From the NCBI GenBank assembly GCA_944322285.1, contig CALUOR010000002.1, positions 1-64,000 of the forward strand: DNA of 64,000 nt. Direction: 5' to 3'. Position numbers and translations under genes: made by a program. Shown one piece after another: positions 17,893 to 27,215 of the stretch (position 1 is its first letter; each line of letters starts with the position of its first letter). This stretch comes from an uncultured Bacteroides sp. (GTDB taxonomy: Bacteria; Bacteroidota; Bacteroidia; Bacteroidales; Bacteroidaceae). The notes under the pieces are model-generated. The model worked only from the letters and a program-made list of their open reading frames with translations, ran no database searches and was not told the DNA's origin.

Positions 17893-19749
17893 TTATAGCT
17901 CGATGACTAGCGACTCACGTGCCTGCATCTTTAACTCTTCACCGAAGGTAATAGTGCGCCCACTGAGGATGTCACGTCCCTGTGGGATGTCCTTCAGTAT
18001 CTCCTGGTAGAACTTCAGGGGGACAGTGGTCTCACTATCGGTACCATTCAGCATTACGAAGACGGTCTTCCCTTCATACTGACGGGCGTAGGCATATACG
18101 CCGTTCTGTACCATGAACTGGGTCATGCTGCCTTTGGCTATGACATTGTTGCCTTTGCGCCAGTTGAGAATGGTTCTGTAGAAGTCGTAGCATTCGTTCT
18201 GTTCTGGCGTACGCCCCTCGCGGGTGAAAGCGTTCTGCCTATCACCGGGCCATCCGCCGGGGAAGTCTTTACGTACATAGCCGTCACTCTTGGCCTTGAC
18301 CCCGTTCATCAGTATCTCTGTACCATAGTAGAGCTGTGGGATGCGGCGTGTGGTGAGTAACAAGGTGGTGGCTTGCTTCAGCATAGCAAAGTTCTGGGGC
18401 TGATCCTCACCGAGGAAGCGGTCGGTATCATGGTTCTCTATGAAAGCCAGTACGCTAGCGGGGTTAGGGTAGAGGTAGTCATAGACGAAGTTGTTGTACA
18501 CCCGGTCCAGTCCTTTGAACCATGTGTCAGTCTGTTCATTCTTGGCAATGTTTATCTTGTCGAAGAAGCTAAAGTCCATAACAGTTTTCAGGTTACTGTT
18601 CTTGGGGGCGGATAGCTTGCTGTCCTTCTGCCACCATGCAGTATAGGCAGGCTCGGTTACCCACGTCTCGCCTACGGTGTTATAGTTAGGATACTCCTCG
18701 TTGAGTTCCTTCATCCATTGGCTCATTGCATCATAGTCGGCATAAGGATAAGTATCCATGCGTATGCCATCGATGCCTGCGTATTCTATCCACCAGAAGC
18801 TGTTCTGGATGAGGTAGCGCATGACGTGCGGGTTGCGCTGGTTGAGGTCGGGCATGGAGGGTACAAACCATCCATCATTCATCTGGCTAAAGTCGTATTG
18901 TGAGGCATAAGGGTCTACGTGGGGAGTCAGCTTGAAAGACGTCTGTACGAAGTTATTGCGGTGGTCGGGGTTATTAAACCAGTCTTTCGAGGGCATGTCC
19001 TTTATCCACACGTGGTCAACACCGCAATGGTTGAATATCATGTCCATCACAATCTTAATGCCCCGTTGATGGGCTTTCTCTATGAGTTGGCAATATTCTT
19101 CATTAGTGCCGAAGCGTGGGTCTACCTTGTAATAATCAGTTGTGGCATAGCCGTGGTACGAGCCGCCTTGCATATTGTTCTCCAATACGGGCGTGAACCA
19201 TAGAGCCGTCACGCCGAGGTCGGTAAAGTAGTCTAAGTGTTGTTCTATGCCGGCAAGATCACCTCCATGACGGGCGTTAGGGTCGTTACGGTCTACCTTT
19301 GCGTCCAGCATACCGGGCACTTGGTCATTGTCCGGATTGCCATTGGCAAAGCGATCGGGCATAAGGAGGTAGAGCGCATCTCCCGCATCAAAGCCTTTGC
19401 GTTCGCAGCCTTTCATTGCGCGCGCTTTCAGTTCATAGTTCTGGGTTATTCGTTTCTTGCCGATGGTAAAGGTAAGGGGTACGTTGCCTGGCTCCACGTC
19501 TTTGTCCAAATGTAGATAGACAAGCAGGTAATTGTTGCTCTCCAGCCTGACAGTGCTGCTGAGTGATACACCGGGATAGTTGACCGTAACACGTGCGTCC
19601 CCAATACCTTCTCCGTAAACCATCAGTTGCAGTTCAGGGTTAAGCATGCCCGTGTACCAGAAAGGAGGGTCGATTTTGTTCACATTGATGCCCGCATAAC
19701 TGCCGAGCGACAGGAGCATAGCTCCGAGTATAGACATAACTTTCTTCAT
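17893..19749 (-). CDS. Periplasmic GH13 alpha-amylase/neopullulanase
   Basis: The 618-residue protein has a signal peptide (LLSLGSYAG), an N-terminal beta-sandwich (about 20-110) and a GH13 (beta/alpha)8 barrel. Catalytic residues are the nucleophile Asp332 (GIRMD), the acid/base Glu361 (TVGETW) and the transition-state Asp in ENHDTDR; a C-terminal all-beta domain ends the chain. It hydrolyses alpha-1,4-glucans or maltodextrins, much like SusA. It stands alone here, without SusCD. A caaacgtttg palindrome lies about 100 bp upstream and may be a LacI-type operator. Confidence 0.9.
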   Translation of the reverse strand: MKKVMSILGAMLLSLGSYAGINVNKIDPPFWYTGMLNPELQLMVYGEGIGDARVTVNYPGVSLSSTVRLESNNYLLVYLHLDKDVEPGNVPLTFTIGKKRITQNYELKARAMKGCERKGFDAGDALYLLMPDRFANGNPDNDQVPGMLDAKVDRNDPNARHGGDLAGIEQHLDYFTDLGVTALWFTPVLENNMQGGSYHGYATTDYYKVDPRFGTNEEYCQLIEKAHQRGIKIVMDMIFNHCGVDHVWIKDMPSKDWFNNPDHRNNFVQTSFKLTPHVDPYASQYDFSQMNDGWFVPSMPDLNQRNPHVMRYLIQNSFWWIEYAGIDGIRMDTYPYADYDAMSQWMKELNEEYPNYNTVGETWVTEPAYTAWWQKDSKLSAPKNSNLKTVMDFSFFDKINIAKNEQTDTWFKGLDRVYNNFVYDYLYPNPASVLAFIENHDTDRFLGEDQPQNFAMLKQATTLLLTTRRIPQLYYGTEILMNGVKAKSDGYVRKDFPGGWPGDRQNAFTREGRTPEQNECYDFYRTILNWRKGNNVIAKGSMTQFMVQNGVYAYARQYEGKTVFVMLNGTDSETTVPLKFYQEILKDIPQGRDILSGRTITFGEELKMQARESLVIEL

Positions 19750-19807
19750 GATATAAAGTATTTCGGTTGATATTATTTATGGGCGAATGTAAGAGGTTTA
19801 GGCGAGA

Positions 19808-19826
19808 TAACTATGTTCCTCGCCTG
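19808..19826 (-). terminator. Weak hairpin after the polyene operon
   Basis: AGGCGAG near 19799-19805 and CTCGCCT near 19819-19825 can pair as a 7-bp stem about 50 bp after the last gene of the minus-strand operon. No long T tract follows in the minus-strand sense, so termination is only suggested. Confidence 0.3.
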
Positions 19827-19847
19827 CTAATATTCTTACTTGTTATG

Positions 19848-19857
19848 CAAACGTTTG
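19848..19857. promoter_or_regulatory. Possible LacI-family operator upstream of the alpha-amylase
   Basis: A perfect 10-bp palindrome, caaacgtttg, flanked as tgCAAACGTTTGtt. This resembles sites bound by LacI/MalR-type sugar regulators. It lies about 100 bp before the alpha-amylase ATG on the minus strand, within the gap after the polyene operon. Confidence 0.35.
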
Positions 19858-19872
19858 TTTCGGGGGTGGATG

Positions 19873-21207
19873 TCAGGCATGAGGCTTTTCTGCCTGGGAC
19901 TTGTAATAGTTGCGGTTAATCTTTCCGTTGTATGTCCTTTCAATCTTGTCTACCTGAGTATAATAGGAGGGGAGCTTGTGCGATTCCAAGCGTTCTTTCA
20001 GGTGCTTGATTAGTGCTTTTTGGCTGAAGGTAGCGGGGTCATTCGTGACATAGAGCAGCTTCAGTACGGGACCAATGACCGGGTGATTGGCACTTATACA
20101 GATGCAATCCTTTATACCCGGACAGGACATGGCTTGGTTCTCTACTTCTACGGGTGACACTTTATATCCGCCAATATTGATCACGTCATCCATGCGGCCT
20201 TGCAGGCGTAAGCGTCCTTGTGCATCTATGAGACCGATGTCGGAAGTATACAATGTTCCATCGCGCAAGACGGTATGGGTCAGGGCCGGGTCTCCCAGAT
20301 AACCGGACATGAGCATGGGGCCTTTGCATGCCACGTTGCCAGTCTCAGTAATTTGTATGGAAGCATGTTTCATGGGTTGTCCCAAGCAACCTGCGATGCA
20401 TTCGTTGTGGGCATAATCGTAGGTTGAGATGATGCCGGTTTCGGTAGATGCGTATGTATTGTACAGCCGGGTATGGGGAAGTAGCTCTCGCAAAGTCTGC
20501 ATATCTCCTTGAGCCATAGGCGCGGCTCCAGTCTCGATAAAGTCAATCTTCTCTGATTGTGAGCGGAGCCGGTCGGATGCAAATTGAATCAGCATTCGTA
20601 TACTGGCGGGTACGAGAAATGTGGCAAACGTAGAGGAGGAATATTCCAAGGCCGTAAAGAAAGCTCCCATGTCTTTGATGCCTTTTGTAATGAGAAGTGT
20701 TGCTCCTAACATCATGATAGGCCAAACTTTGGAAAGATTGCCTATGTGATTGAGAGGACCGCTGATGATGAAAGTGGTGTCTTTCGTATATCTTTGCGCG
20801 TCAATCAGATTCTCGGCATTGGCTATAATGGCTTTGTGGCTTATCATGACTCCCTTTTGCCGGCCTGTGGTTCCTGTTGTAAAAAGAATGTCTGAGATGT
20901 CTTCAGGGATTGAATGCTCTTCAACGACCCGTTTGATGTTTTCAAAGCGAGTATCCGGCAGATCACTTTCGAGAGGCACAATTATTTTCCCCGCCATGTG
21001 GACGGCAAAATAGGTAATGATGAAGTCAATCGTTTGGGATGACCTGACAATTACGGCTTTTCCTTTCGCTGATTCCCATGTAAGAGATTCTTTCCTTACA
21101 CGTTCATAGAGTTGGGAGTAGTTTACACGCTCGCTCCCACATATCAGTGCTACATGCTCCGGCTTTTCGGCTGCATGGCGTGCGAGGTAATTATCAAGCC
21201 TTACCAT
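19873..21207 (-). CDS. AMP-dependent acyl/aryl-ACP ligase (adenylation enzyme)
   Basis: This adenylate-forming enzyme shows the A3 phosphate loop (FTTGTTGRQKGV), the A5 motif (YASTETG), the A8 hinge (SDIGLIDAQGRLRLQGRMDD) and the catalytic Lys near the C terminus (YNGKINRN). It would activate an aromatic or fatty carboxylate with ATP and load it onto the acyl carrier protein encoded just upstream; the aryl polyene enzyme ApeH is the nearest described role. It is the last gene of the operon. I prefer the ATG at 21207; an in-frame ATG at 21219 is also possible. Both overlap the preceding ACP gene. Confidence 0.8.
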   Translation of the reverse strand: MVRLDNYLARHAAEKPEHVALICGSERVNYSQLYERVRKESLTWESAKGKAVIVRSSQTIDFIITYFAVHMAGKIIVPLESDLPDTRFENIKRVVEEHSIPEDISDILFTTGTTGRQKGVMISHKAIIANAENLIDAQRYTKDTTFIISGPLNHIGNLSKVWPIMMLGATLLITKGIKDMGAFFTALEYSSSTFATFLVPASIRMLIQFASDRLRSQSEKIDFIETGAAPMAQGDMQTLRELLPHTRLYNTYASTETGIISTYDYAHNECIAGCLGQPMKHASIQITETGNVACKGPMLMSGYLGDPALTHTVLRDGTLYTSDIGLIDAQGRLRLQGRMDDVINIGGYKVSPVEVENQAMSCPGIKDCICISANHPVIGPVLKLLYVTNDPATFSQKALIKHLKERLESHKLPSYYTQVDKIERTYNGKINRNYYKSQAEKPHA

Positions 21208-21430
21208 TTTTCTCTGCAAGTTTACGCTCCACCAATTCTGCTAAAGAATCAAGCGATTTAAAGTTTTTAGGCGTTGCGTCACGGGATTCCAATTCAATAT
21301 CAAACTCTTTGGATAAAACCATCAATATGGTGACAACACCTAACGAGTCTAATTCGCTAAATAGAAAGTCTGAATCAAAATCCACAATGGGGAGTTCAGT
21401 TTCAAGCAATGTTCTAATACGTTCCTTCAT
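21194..21430 (-). CDS. Acyl carrier protein (third in operon)
   Basis: A 78-residue acidic four-helix protein with the phosphopantetheine site Ser29 in ELDSLGVV. It lies directly before the adenylation enzyme and overlaps it, so it is probably the dedicated carrier loaded by that ligase with the starter unit. The ACP is distinct from the other two ACPs of the operon (37470-37718 and 33767-34045). Confidence 0.85.
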   Translation of the reverse strand: MKERIRTLLETELPIVDFDSDFLFSELDSLGVVTILMVLSKEFDIELESRDATPKNFKSLDSLAELVERKLAEKNGKA

Positions 21431-21434
21431 AAGT

Positions 21435-22748
21435 TTATTTGATAAATAGTTTTGGTAATAAGTCTACAAGATATTTACGCCAATTTTCCCAGGTATGTCC
21501 GCCATCTGTTTCGTTATAGAGGTAGGGATATTTGTTCGTGTCTAATAAATTTCGCAAATCGTCATTCAATTTTTTAGTGAAGTCATCCTTGCCCACGGCG
21601 ATATAGAAAAGTTGCGGAGGGTTGGCAAATAACCTCTTCATTTTATCTTGCAAATGCTCATAAATTTCCAAGTCACCATTTGTGGCACTTTCCGTTAAGG
21701 ATGAAATCTTTTTATCTAAGCCGCGGTCTCCAATAAAAGGTAATGTACTCTTAAGCTCTTTCCACGTGTTATTGATACTTCGTAGTCGTTGGATTCTTTT
21801 GTCGTTCAAGGCATTGGTGGTTTGGGCGGAGAATAGACCGATATAACCAAACACATCAGGATGATTTAACGCGATGTATAGAGTATGTAATCCACCCATT
21901 GACAACCCGGCTATGGCTCTTCCTTCTTTGACTTTTATGGTTTTGTAATGAGTGTCTACGTAGTGGACAATCTCCTCCACGAAGGATCTTTCAAACTTTC
22001 CGAACATGGAAGATGTATTGTTGCTTGTAGGTTGGGCGTTTGGATTGTTCGGGTCACTACCCGGAGCGGCCGCTAAAGTGACGTTACCGTTGGGCATTAC
22101 CACTATCAGAGGCTTACATTGTCCTTGGTGGATAAGGTTGTCTAAAATCTGCATTGCCCTGCCGCAATTTCTCCATGAATCTTCATCTCCTCCTGAACCA
22201 TGTAATAAATATAGGGCTGGATAAGAGCTTTGGGCAGTTTGATAGGCTGGGGGTAGGTAGATGGTCATGCGGCGCTTGGTCATTCCGTTAAGGGTGGATG
22301 GATACCAGACATGATATAATTTGCCATGCTCTACATTTTGCGTGGCATAATTGTCCGCAATGCCTCCACCTATGATGAAATAGTTAAGCTCCTTGTCAAT
22401 GTCTCTTACAACGTTGGAGTTGTTGGAATCCAGATAGATGGTGTCTTCATTCACAAAAAAACGATATGTATAGAATTCGGAAGGAAGGGGAGGAGTGGTA
22501 TAGGTCCAAAACTCTCCGTTACGTTTCATTTTCTTCTTGGATTCTTTAGAGAAAGAGCCGATAGGAGTTTTAATCCGATTACGTTGAGGAAACATGGATC
22601 CGGCAATTTGAACAACCTTGGCATGAGGGGCCTTGAATGTAAATGTTACAGAATTATCCGGATGAATGACCGGACTCGTAGCCTGCCCCATAGCCTTAAT
22701 GGTGCAGAGAAATACAAACAATATAAAAAGACGGACCCACTTATTCAT
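21435..22748 (-). CDS. Secreted CE1-type esterase with N-terminal E-set domain
   Basis: The 437-residue protein has a signal peptide (LCTIKAMGQA), an N-terminal immunoglobulin-like module (VTFTFKAPHAKVVQIAGSMF) of the CBM48/E-set type, and an esterase-D-like alpha/beta hydrolase domain with the oxyanion segment LYLLHGSGGDEDSW, the nucleophile Ser in GLSMGGLHT and a His in DGGHTWENW. CE1 enzymes cleave acetyl, feruloyl or enterobactin-type esters. Its start overlaps the exporter gene by 8 bp, so it is a true operon member; an ester within the polyene lipid or sugar is a candidate substrate, but that is inference. Confidence 0.75.
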   Translation of the reverse strand: MNKWVRLFILFVFLCTIKAMGQATSPVIHPDNSVTFTFKAPHAKVVQIAGSMFPQRNRIKTPIGSFSKESKKKMKRNGEFWTYTTPPLPSEFYTYRFFVNEDTIYLDSNNSNVVRDIDKELNYFIIGGGIADNYATQNVEHGKLYHVWYPSTLNGMTKRRMTIYLPPAYQTAQSSYPALYLLHGSGGDEDSWRNCGRAMQILDNLIHQGQCKPLIVVMPNGNVTLAAAPGSDPNNPNAQPTSNNTSSMFGKFERSFVEEIVHYVDTHYKTIKVKEGRAIAGLSMGGLHTLYIALNHPDVFGYIGLFSAQTTNALNDKRIQRLRSINNTWKELKSTLPFIGDRGLDKKISSLTESATNGDLEIYEHLQDKMKRLFANPPQLFYIAVGKDDFTKKLNDDLRNLLDTNKYPYLYNETDGGHTWENWRKYLVDLLPKLFIK

Positions 22749-25700
22749 ATTTTACATTCAGATTCGTTGCATCGTAAACAATCATTTTTGATTTGTTATT
22801 TGGAGCCTCAAATATATCAAAATTATTTCGATAGGACAAATTAAATGCAATTCCATCCGCGCTATAAAAAGCCAATGTCCTTTTTTCATCATCCGGTTCG
22901 GAGGCTATGACTGATACATGCGGATTAACCAACGCCAATAATAAGGGAAACTCGCCATAACCGCTATTCTTTACATAGACTGTATGTATGTCAGATGGCA
23001 GATTGTCTACCCATTGGGCATAATTGTTGTATCGCTTCAAATTAGACTTGACAGCTCTGTAAACATCCGTTCCTTTGTATATATATCTTTCAAGGACTAA
23101 TTTCCTGTAATAGGAGGTATTTTCCAACTCTTTGCACACCTTTTCATAGTTGTCAATGAAAGTGCGATGCACCCGTTTGGTGGTTTCCGCATACGTTGCT
23201 CCCCACAAAGGACTGGAAGGAGTGATGCGTTGCTCTATGCATACGGTTAACTTACCCGGATGGGTCATGAAACTATGCAATGGCATGATGTTATTCATGC
23301 CATGAATGATGACGGGCAGAATATCAATCCCTAATTCATGAGCCAGGTAGAAGGCGCCTTTGCGATAGCGAAGGATGGACGAGCTTGCATTACGGGTGCC
23401 CTCGGGGAATATGGCGATGCTATAACCTTTCTCAACGTATTGTCGGAAAACATGGATGTCGCGCTGAAGCGAGCTGTCCTGCCAGGCTTTAAAATTGTTT
23501 TGATTGATGGTATAAAAGCCCAGCCAGCGAAACATAAAGCGGATAACCGGGTTGAGGCTTGAATGCTTGTTGGCCACAATGCGTATTTTGTGGCTTAATG
23601 CCATCAGGCACATGGGGTCGAGCATGGATTGGTGATTGCATATAATGATGGCCGGCTTTTGAAAATCTTCTTTGTAAGGATTGCGGAGAGAATAGCGCAC
23701 ACCGGGTATGATATGTTGATCCATGCGATGAATCCAACTTACAAACTTGTTGAGCACAGTTTGTCGGATTGCATTCTTTCTGCCGAAAATAAGAAGAATG
23801 CCTCCAAAAATATAGCCGAAACATAGTTGGCTGAGCCACCATATCGCGCAAAGCCATGTCCGGGTCAAGGCGGGAAGCGTCAAAGGTCTCCGGCGGTAAG
23901 AACCTTTAATTTTTACCATCCAGTTAAAGACGATAGGAGGCAAGGTGAATGCCATTAGGACTACGGAGAACATGCCTATGATGGTCACCTCGGCCAAGCT
24001 ATGCAATGCGGGATGTTTGGCAAATATCAATGAGCCGATACCAATGAACATTATCAGGGCGGAAATGATGATGGAGCTTTTGTAGGAAGCCAATAATTTT
24101 TTGCGATAGGCATATTCATAACAACATCCCTCTGCTATAAAAATCGTATAGTCATCTCCTTGCCCAAAGATGAAAGTGGCTAAGATAATGTTGACAATAT
24201 TGAAATGAATGTCGAAAATGCTCATGATGCCCAATATCCAAAGCCAACTGACAGCCATGGGCAGGAAAGAAAGCATGGCCAACTCTATCTTGCCAAATGA
24301 AAACCATAAGAATAGAAAGACGATGATGCCACAGGCCCAACCTATATAGTTGAAATTGTCAGACAAATGGTTGGCCAGTGCGCTATTCATGCTCTTGATG
24401 TCAAAACTGAAATAATGAGGGTTGTCCCAACTTTCAATCTGCTTTTCTATGATATCTGCGCGCTTCTTGTCGACCAGCAACATATCCACAACTTTATAGT
24501 CATGAGCCAGCGTATCCATACTTATGTATGAATTAAAAATCTGCTCTAATAGGGGAGTCTCGCTTAGCGTATCACAATGTTTCGTGTTGAGCATGTCAAA
24601 GTAGGGTGAAAACGCTTCCTCCGCGAAACCTTCCTTATGGCTTGCTTCCTTAAATTCATCCCAAAGCTTGTCTTTGTGTGTGGTTATAAAATTATTCCAT
24701 AAGGACAAACGCTTGAACTGCTCATCCTTGGAGCAGAAAAAGCGTGAGCAAGAATAAAGCTTTTCACCCTTTTCCGGGTTGATGAAGCGGGCCAATGAGT
24801 CTTGTATGGACGTGTTATGAGAAAGTGCCTCATCTAGCGAGGAGGCTTCGGACACTACGTAGACGCACTCCAAAAGGCTATCATTTCCGGAAGTTAATTG
24901 TTGGAAATAATGCATGTCTTTTCGTTGCTCATCGCTCATGTAATTGATGTTGGCCATGTTGGCATCGAAATGTGTGGACATACTGAAATAGCCCAGGACG
25001 GCCGTTAGCACCAATAATACGAGCAATATGGAGGGGGTGGCTTCGACAGATAAATTGCTAATCCATTTAAATGGTGTTTTCGATTCTTCTTCAGTCATAA
25101 ATTTCCCCTTGTGGCCAACCACGTGGGGTAAATACATAATGACAAATAAAATGGTGCCTATCAGCAGGAATGTGCTGAAAAGTCCTAAATCGCGCAAAGC
25201 AACAGCATCCAAGGGTATGAGAGCTAAAAAGGCGCCTACGGTTGTGATATTTCCAATGATTAAAGGAGAGGCCACTTCGCGCAAAGCCGCTCTGACACTT
25301 GTTGCTGAAGATAGGTGGGCAATAAGATGCAGGGGGTAGTTGATGGCTATTCCTAAGATAATGCTGGATATGCCTACGACAATTAAAGATATATTGTCAT
25401 GCACGAAGGATAACATCCCTAAGGCGAAGATCCATCCCCACAGGATAGACACCGCAATGAGGAACAGATTTCTAAATCGTTTTAAGGTATAGGAGAGCAA
25501 TAATAAGATAAGGATAATTGCTATGGATGCCGATAGAATGCTGTCGTGTTTTATTTGGCTGGCATTGCCAACGGCAATGACCGGCCCTCCGATGGGATGG
25601 GCGAATACGTTAGGATACAATGACTGCAAAGAATCGGCTACGGAAGACAAATAATTCACCAAAAGAGCATTGTTTTGCGTCTCGCTATTTCCAAACGGAG

Positions 25701-26358
25701 AATGCATCATGACGATAGCTTTCTGCATATCCGGTGTAAAGATATAGCCATCATACGTCTCGAATGAAGAAGTCGTGTTGATGGTTTGCAATGAGCTTAG
25801 GATAGGGGTGAACAGATTTAATGGGTCACGGGAGATATTTTCCGCAAGGATGGAAGAAGAAGGAAATAGCAACATCTCTTTATCCGTGGCCAATTGTTTC
25901 CCGATGTAGTCTTCCGTGTTCAGCAAGCTATCTAAGCGGACATAGTCCTTCGGGGTTAAGAAGTAGGGGACGTGTGAATAAATATAATCAATAAGTTCTG
26001 TATATTCGTCTAAATCGATTTGGGTCGTCAATCCGTTTACAAAATGCAAGGAATCTGTCTCTTTGATAAGAGACTCGTAGGCTTTTATTGCATCAATGAT
26101 TAACTCTGGGTTTGTGGATGCAGAGTCTCCTTTTTGCTCAAATATAATGAAGATGCGGTTGGCGCCAGATATGTCTTGATATACGGACAACGCTTCTTTT
26201 TCTTTCCCACTGACCGGAAGAAAATCCGAAATGTCCTCTTTGTAGTTAAGCTGGGTCAAGGACACTATTAAAGTCAGAGTGACCACAACAAAGGAAAGCG
26301 CACACACAAGCTTGTGCGCCACCATATAATCATATAAACGAATAACAAACCGTATCAT
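22741..26358 (-). CDS. Fusion: RND/MMPL exporter, lysophospholipid acyltransferase, methyltransferase-like C terminus
   Basis: The 1205-residue protein has three parts. Residues 1 to about 800 form an MMPL-type RND exporter with two sets of membrane helices and periplasmic loops. Residues about 860-1080 form a PlsC-type acyltransferase with HX4D in NHQSMLD (near 908) and the FPEGTR glycerol-phosphate motif. The last 110 residues (from GTDVYRAV) look like a class I SAM-methyltransferase fragment with a motif-I-like NSGYGEF, rather short for a full domain. The plan fits an inner-membrane machine that exports and acylates the polyene product. It overlaps its neighbours on both sides (4 and 8 bp). 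Confidence 0.8.
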   Translation of the reverse strand: MIRFVIRLYDYMVAHKLVCALSFVVVTLTLIVSLTQLNYKEDISDFLPVSGKEKEALSVYQDISGANRIFIIFEQKGDSASTNPELIIDAIKAYESLIKETDSLHFVNGLTTQIDLDEYTELIDYIYSHVPYFLTPKDYVRLDSLLNTEDYIGKQLATDKEMLLFPSSSILAENISRDPLNLFTPILSSLQTINTTSSFETYDGYIFTPDMQKAIVMMHSPFGNSETQNNALLVNYLSSVADSLQSLYPNVFAHPIGGPVIAVGNASQIKHDSILSASIAIILILLLLSYTLKRFRNLFLIAVSILWGWIFALGMLSFVHDNISLIVVGISSIILGIAINYPLHLIAHLSSATSVRAALREVASPLIIGNITTVGAFLALIPLDAVALRDLGLFSTFLLIGTILFVIMYLPHVVGHKGKFMTEEESKTPFKWISNLSVEATPSILLVLLVLTAVLGYFSMSTHFDANMANINYMSDEQRKDMHYFQQLTSGNDSLLECVYVVSEASSLDEALSHNTSIQDSLARFINPEKGEKLYSCSRFFCSKDEQFKRLSLWNNFITTHKDKLWDEFKEASHKEGFAEEAFSPYFDMLNTKHCDTLSETPLLEQIFNSYISMDTLAHDYKVVDMLLVDKKRADIIEKQIESWDNPHYFSFDIKSMNSALANHLSDNFNYIGWACGIIVFLFLWFSFGKIELAMLSFLPMAVSWLWILGIMSIFDIHFNIVNIILATFIFGQGDDYTIFIAEGCCYEYAYRKKLLASYKSSIIISALIMFIGIGSLIFAKHPALHSLAEVTIIGMFSVVLMAFTLPPIVFNWMVKIKGSYRRRPLTLPALTRTWLCAIWWLSQLCFGYIFGGILLIFGRKNAIRQTVLNKFVSWIHRMDQHIIPGVRYSLRNPYKEDFQKPAIIICNHQSMLDPMCLMALSHKIRIVANKHSSLNPVIRFMFRWLGFYTINQNNFKAWQDSSLQRDIHVFRQYVEKGYSIAIFPEGTRNASSSILRYRKGAFYLAHELGIDILPVIIHGMNNIMPLHSFMTHPGKLTVCIEQRITPSSPLWGATYAETTKRVHRTFIDNYEKVCKELENTSYYRKLVLERYIYKGTDVYRAVKSNLKRYNNYAQWVDNLPSDIHTVYVKNSGYGEFPLLLALVNPHVSVIASEPDDEKRTLAFYSADGIAFNLSYRNNFDIFEAPNNKSKMIVYDATNLNVKYE

Positions 26359-27215
26359 TCTTTTATCGTCTTAGAGCTTGTTAATTTAGCTATCCAGTTT
26401 AAAAATTCCTCTTTCCATTTTCGGCTTTCGGCACTCCCTTTGGTGGGGGATACCCCAAATCCATGTCCCCCTGTTTGATATTGTAGGTATAAATGGGGTA
26501 TCTTTTGAGCTGATAAAGCTGAATCTAAAAGTATGGAATTATGATAATCCACAATTGGGTCATCTTTGCAATTCATCAAAAAGACTGGTGGACAATCTGC
26601 TGGGACATGCAATTCTAAAGATAAAGAGTCGCGCAAATAGGGATTATTTTTCTCATCATCGCCTAACAATGCGCGCCGTGAACGCTTATGCACGTAAGGG
26701 GTATTCATTGTGACAACCGGATAAATGGCGGCTATAAAATCCGGCCATTCAGCCTTAGGAAATAGTTCAACGGAGGACATAGCCAAATGGCCTCCGGCTG
26801 AAAACCCCATCACTCCTACTTGGTTGACATTGATTCCATATTGTTCGGCATTTTTCCGAATTAATTTCAATGCTTGTCTTAAATCATTTTGTGGATCCGG
26901 ATAACGATTTCCTCTAAAGAAATACCGATATCGGAAAATGAAAGCGGGCACTTTAGCTGTCCGATAGTTTAAGACAAATGCAGATATACCATTTTTTTGC
27001 AACCATAATGCGACTTCTTTGCCTTCAGTCTTCTTTGCATGCCAAAAATAGCTTCCGCCAGGCAAAATGATTATGGCCAGATTGTTAGTGCCCGGTGAGA
27101 GATAAGGAGTCAATGTAACGTATTCATCACAATCTGTATTTTCCCATATGTTGATTTGAGACATGCATTCAGGTGAAATGAATAGTATAAGTATGAGAAA
27201 TCTAAGCTTTAACAT
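26355..27215 (-). CDS. Secreted alpha/beta-hydrolase, acetyl-esterase-like
   Basis: The 286-residue protein has an N-terminal signal (LILILFISPECMS, possibly a lipoprotein Cys at the end) and an alpha/beta-hydrolase fold with the oxyanion HG-like stretch LAIIILPGGSYFW, the nucleophile Ser in GFSAGGHLA, Asp in NCKDDPIVDY and His in GGHGFGV. It is close to carbohydrate acetyl esterases of the BD-FAE/AXE type. It sits between the CrtI-like gene (14-bp overlap) and the exporter fusion (4-bp overlap), so it is co-translated with them. Deacylation of the polyene conjugate outside the cell membrane is a guess. Confidence 0.75.
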   Translation of the reverse strand: MLKLRFLILILFISPECMSQINIWENTDCDEYVTLTPYLSPGTNNLAIIILPGGSYFWHAKKTEGKEVALWLQKNGISAFVLNYRTAKVPAFIFRYRYFFRGNRYPDPQNDLRQALKLIRKNAEQYGINVNQVGVMGFSAGGHLAMSSVELFPKAEWPDFIAAIYPVVTMNTPYVHKRSRRALLGDDEKNNPYLRDSLSLELHVPADCPPVFLMNCKDDPIVDYHNSILLDSALSAQKIPHLYLQYQTGGHGFGVSPTKGSAESRKWKEEFLNWIAKLTSSKTIKE

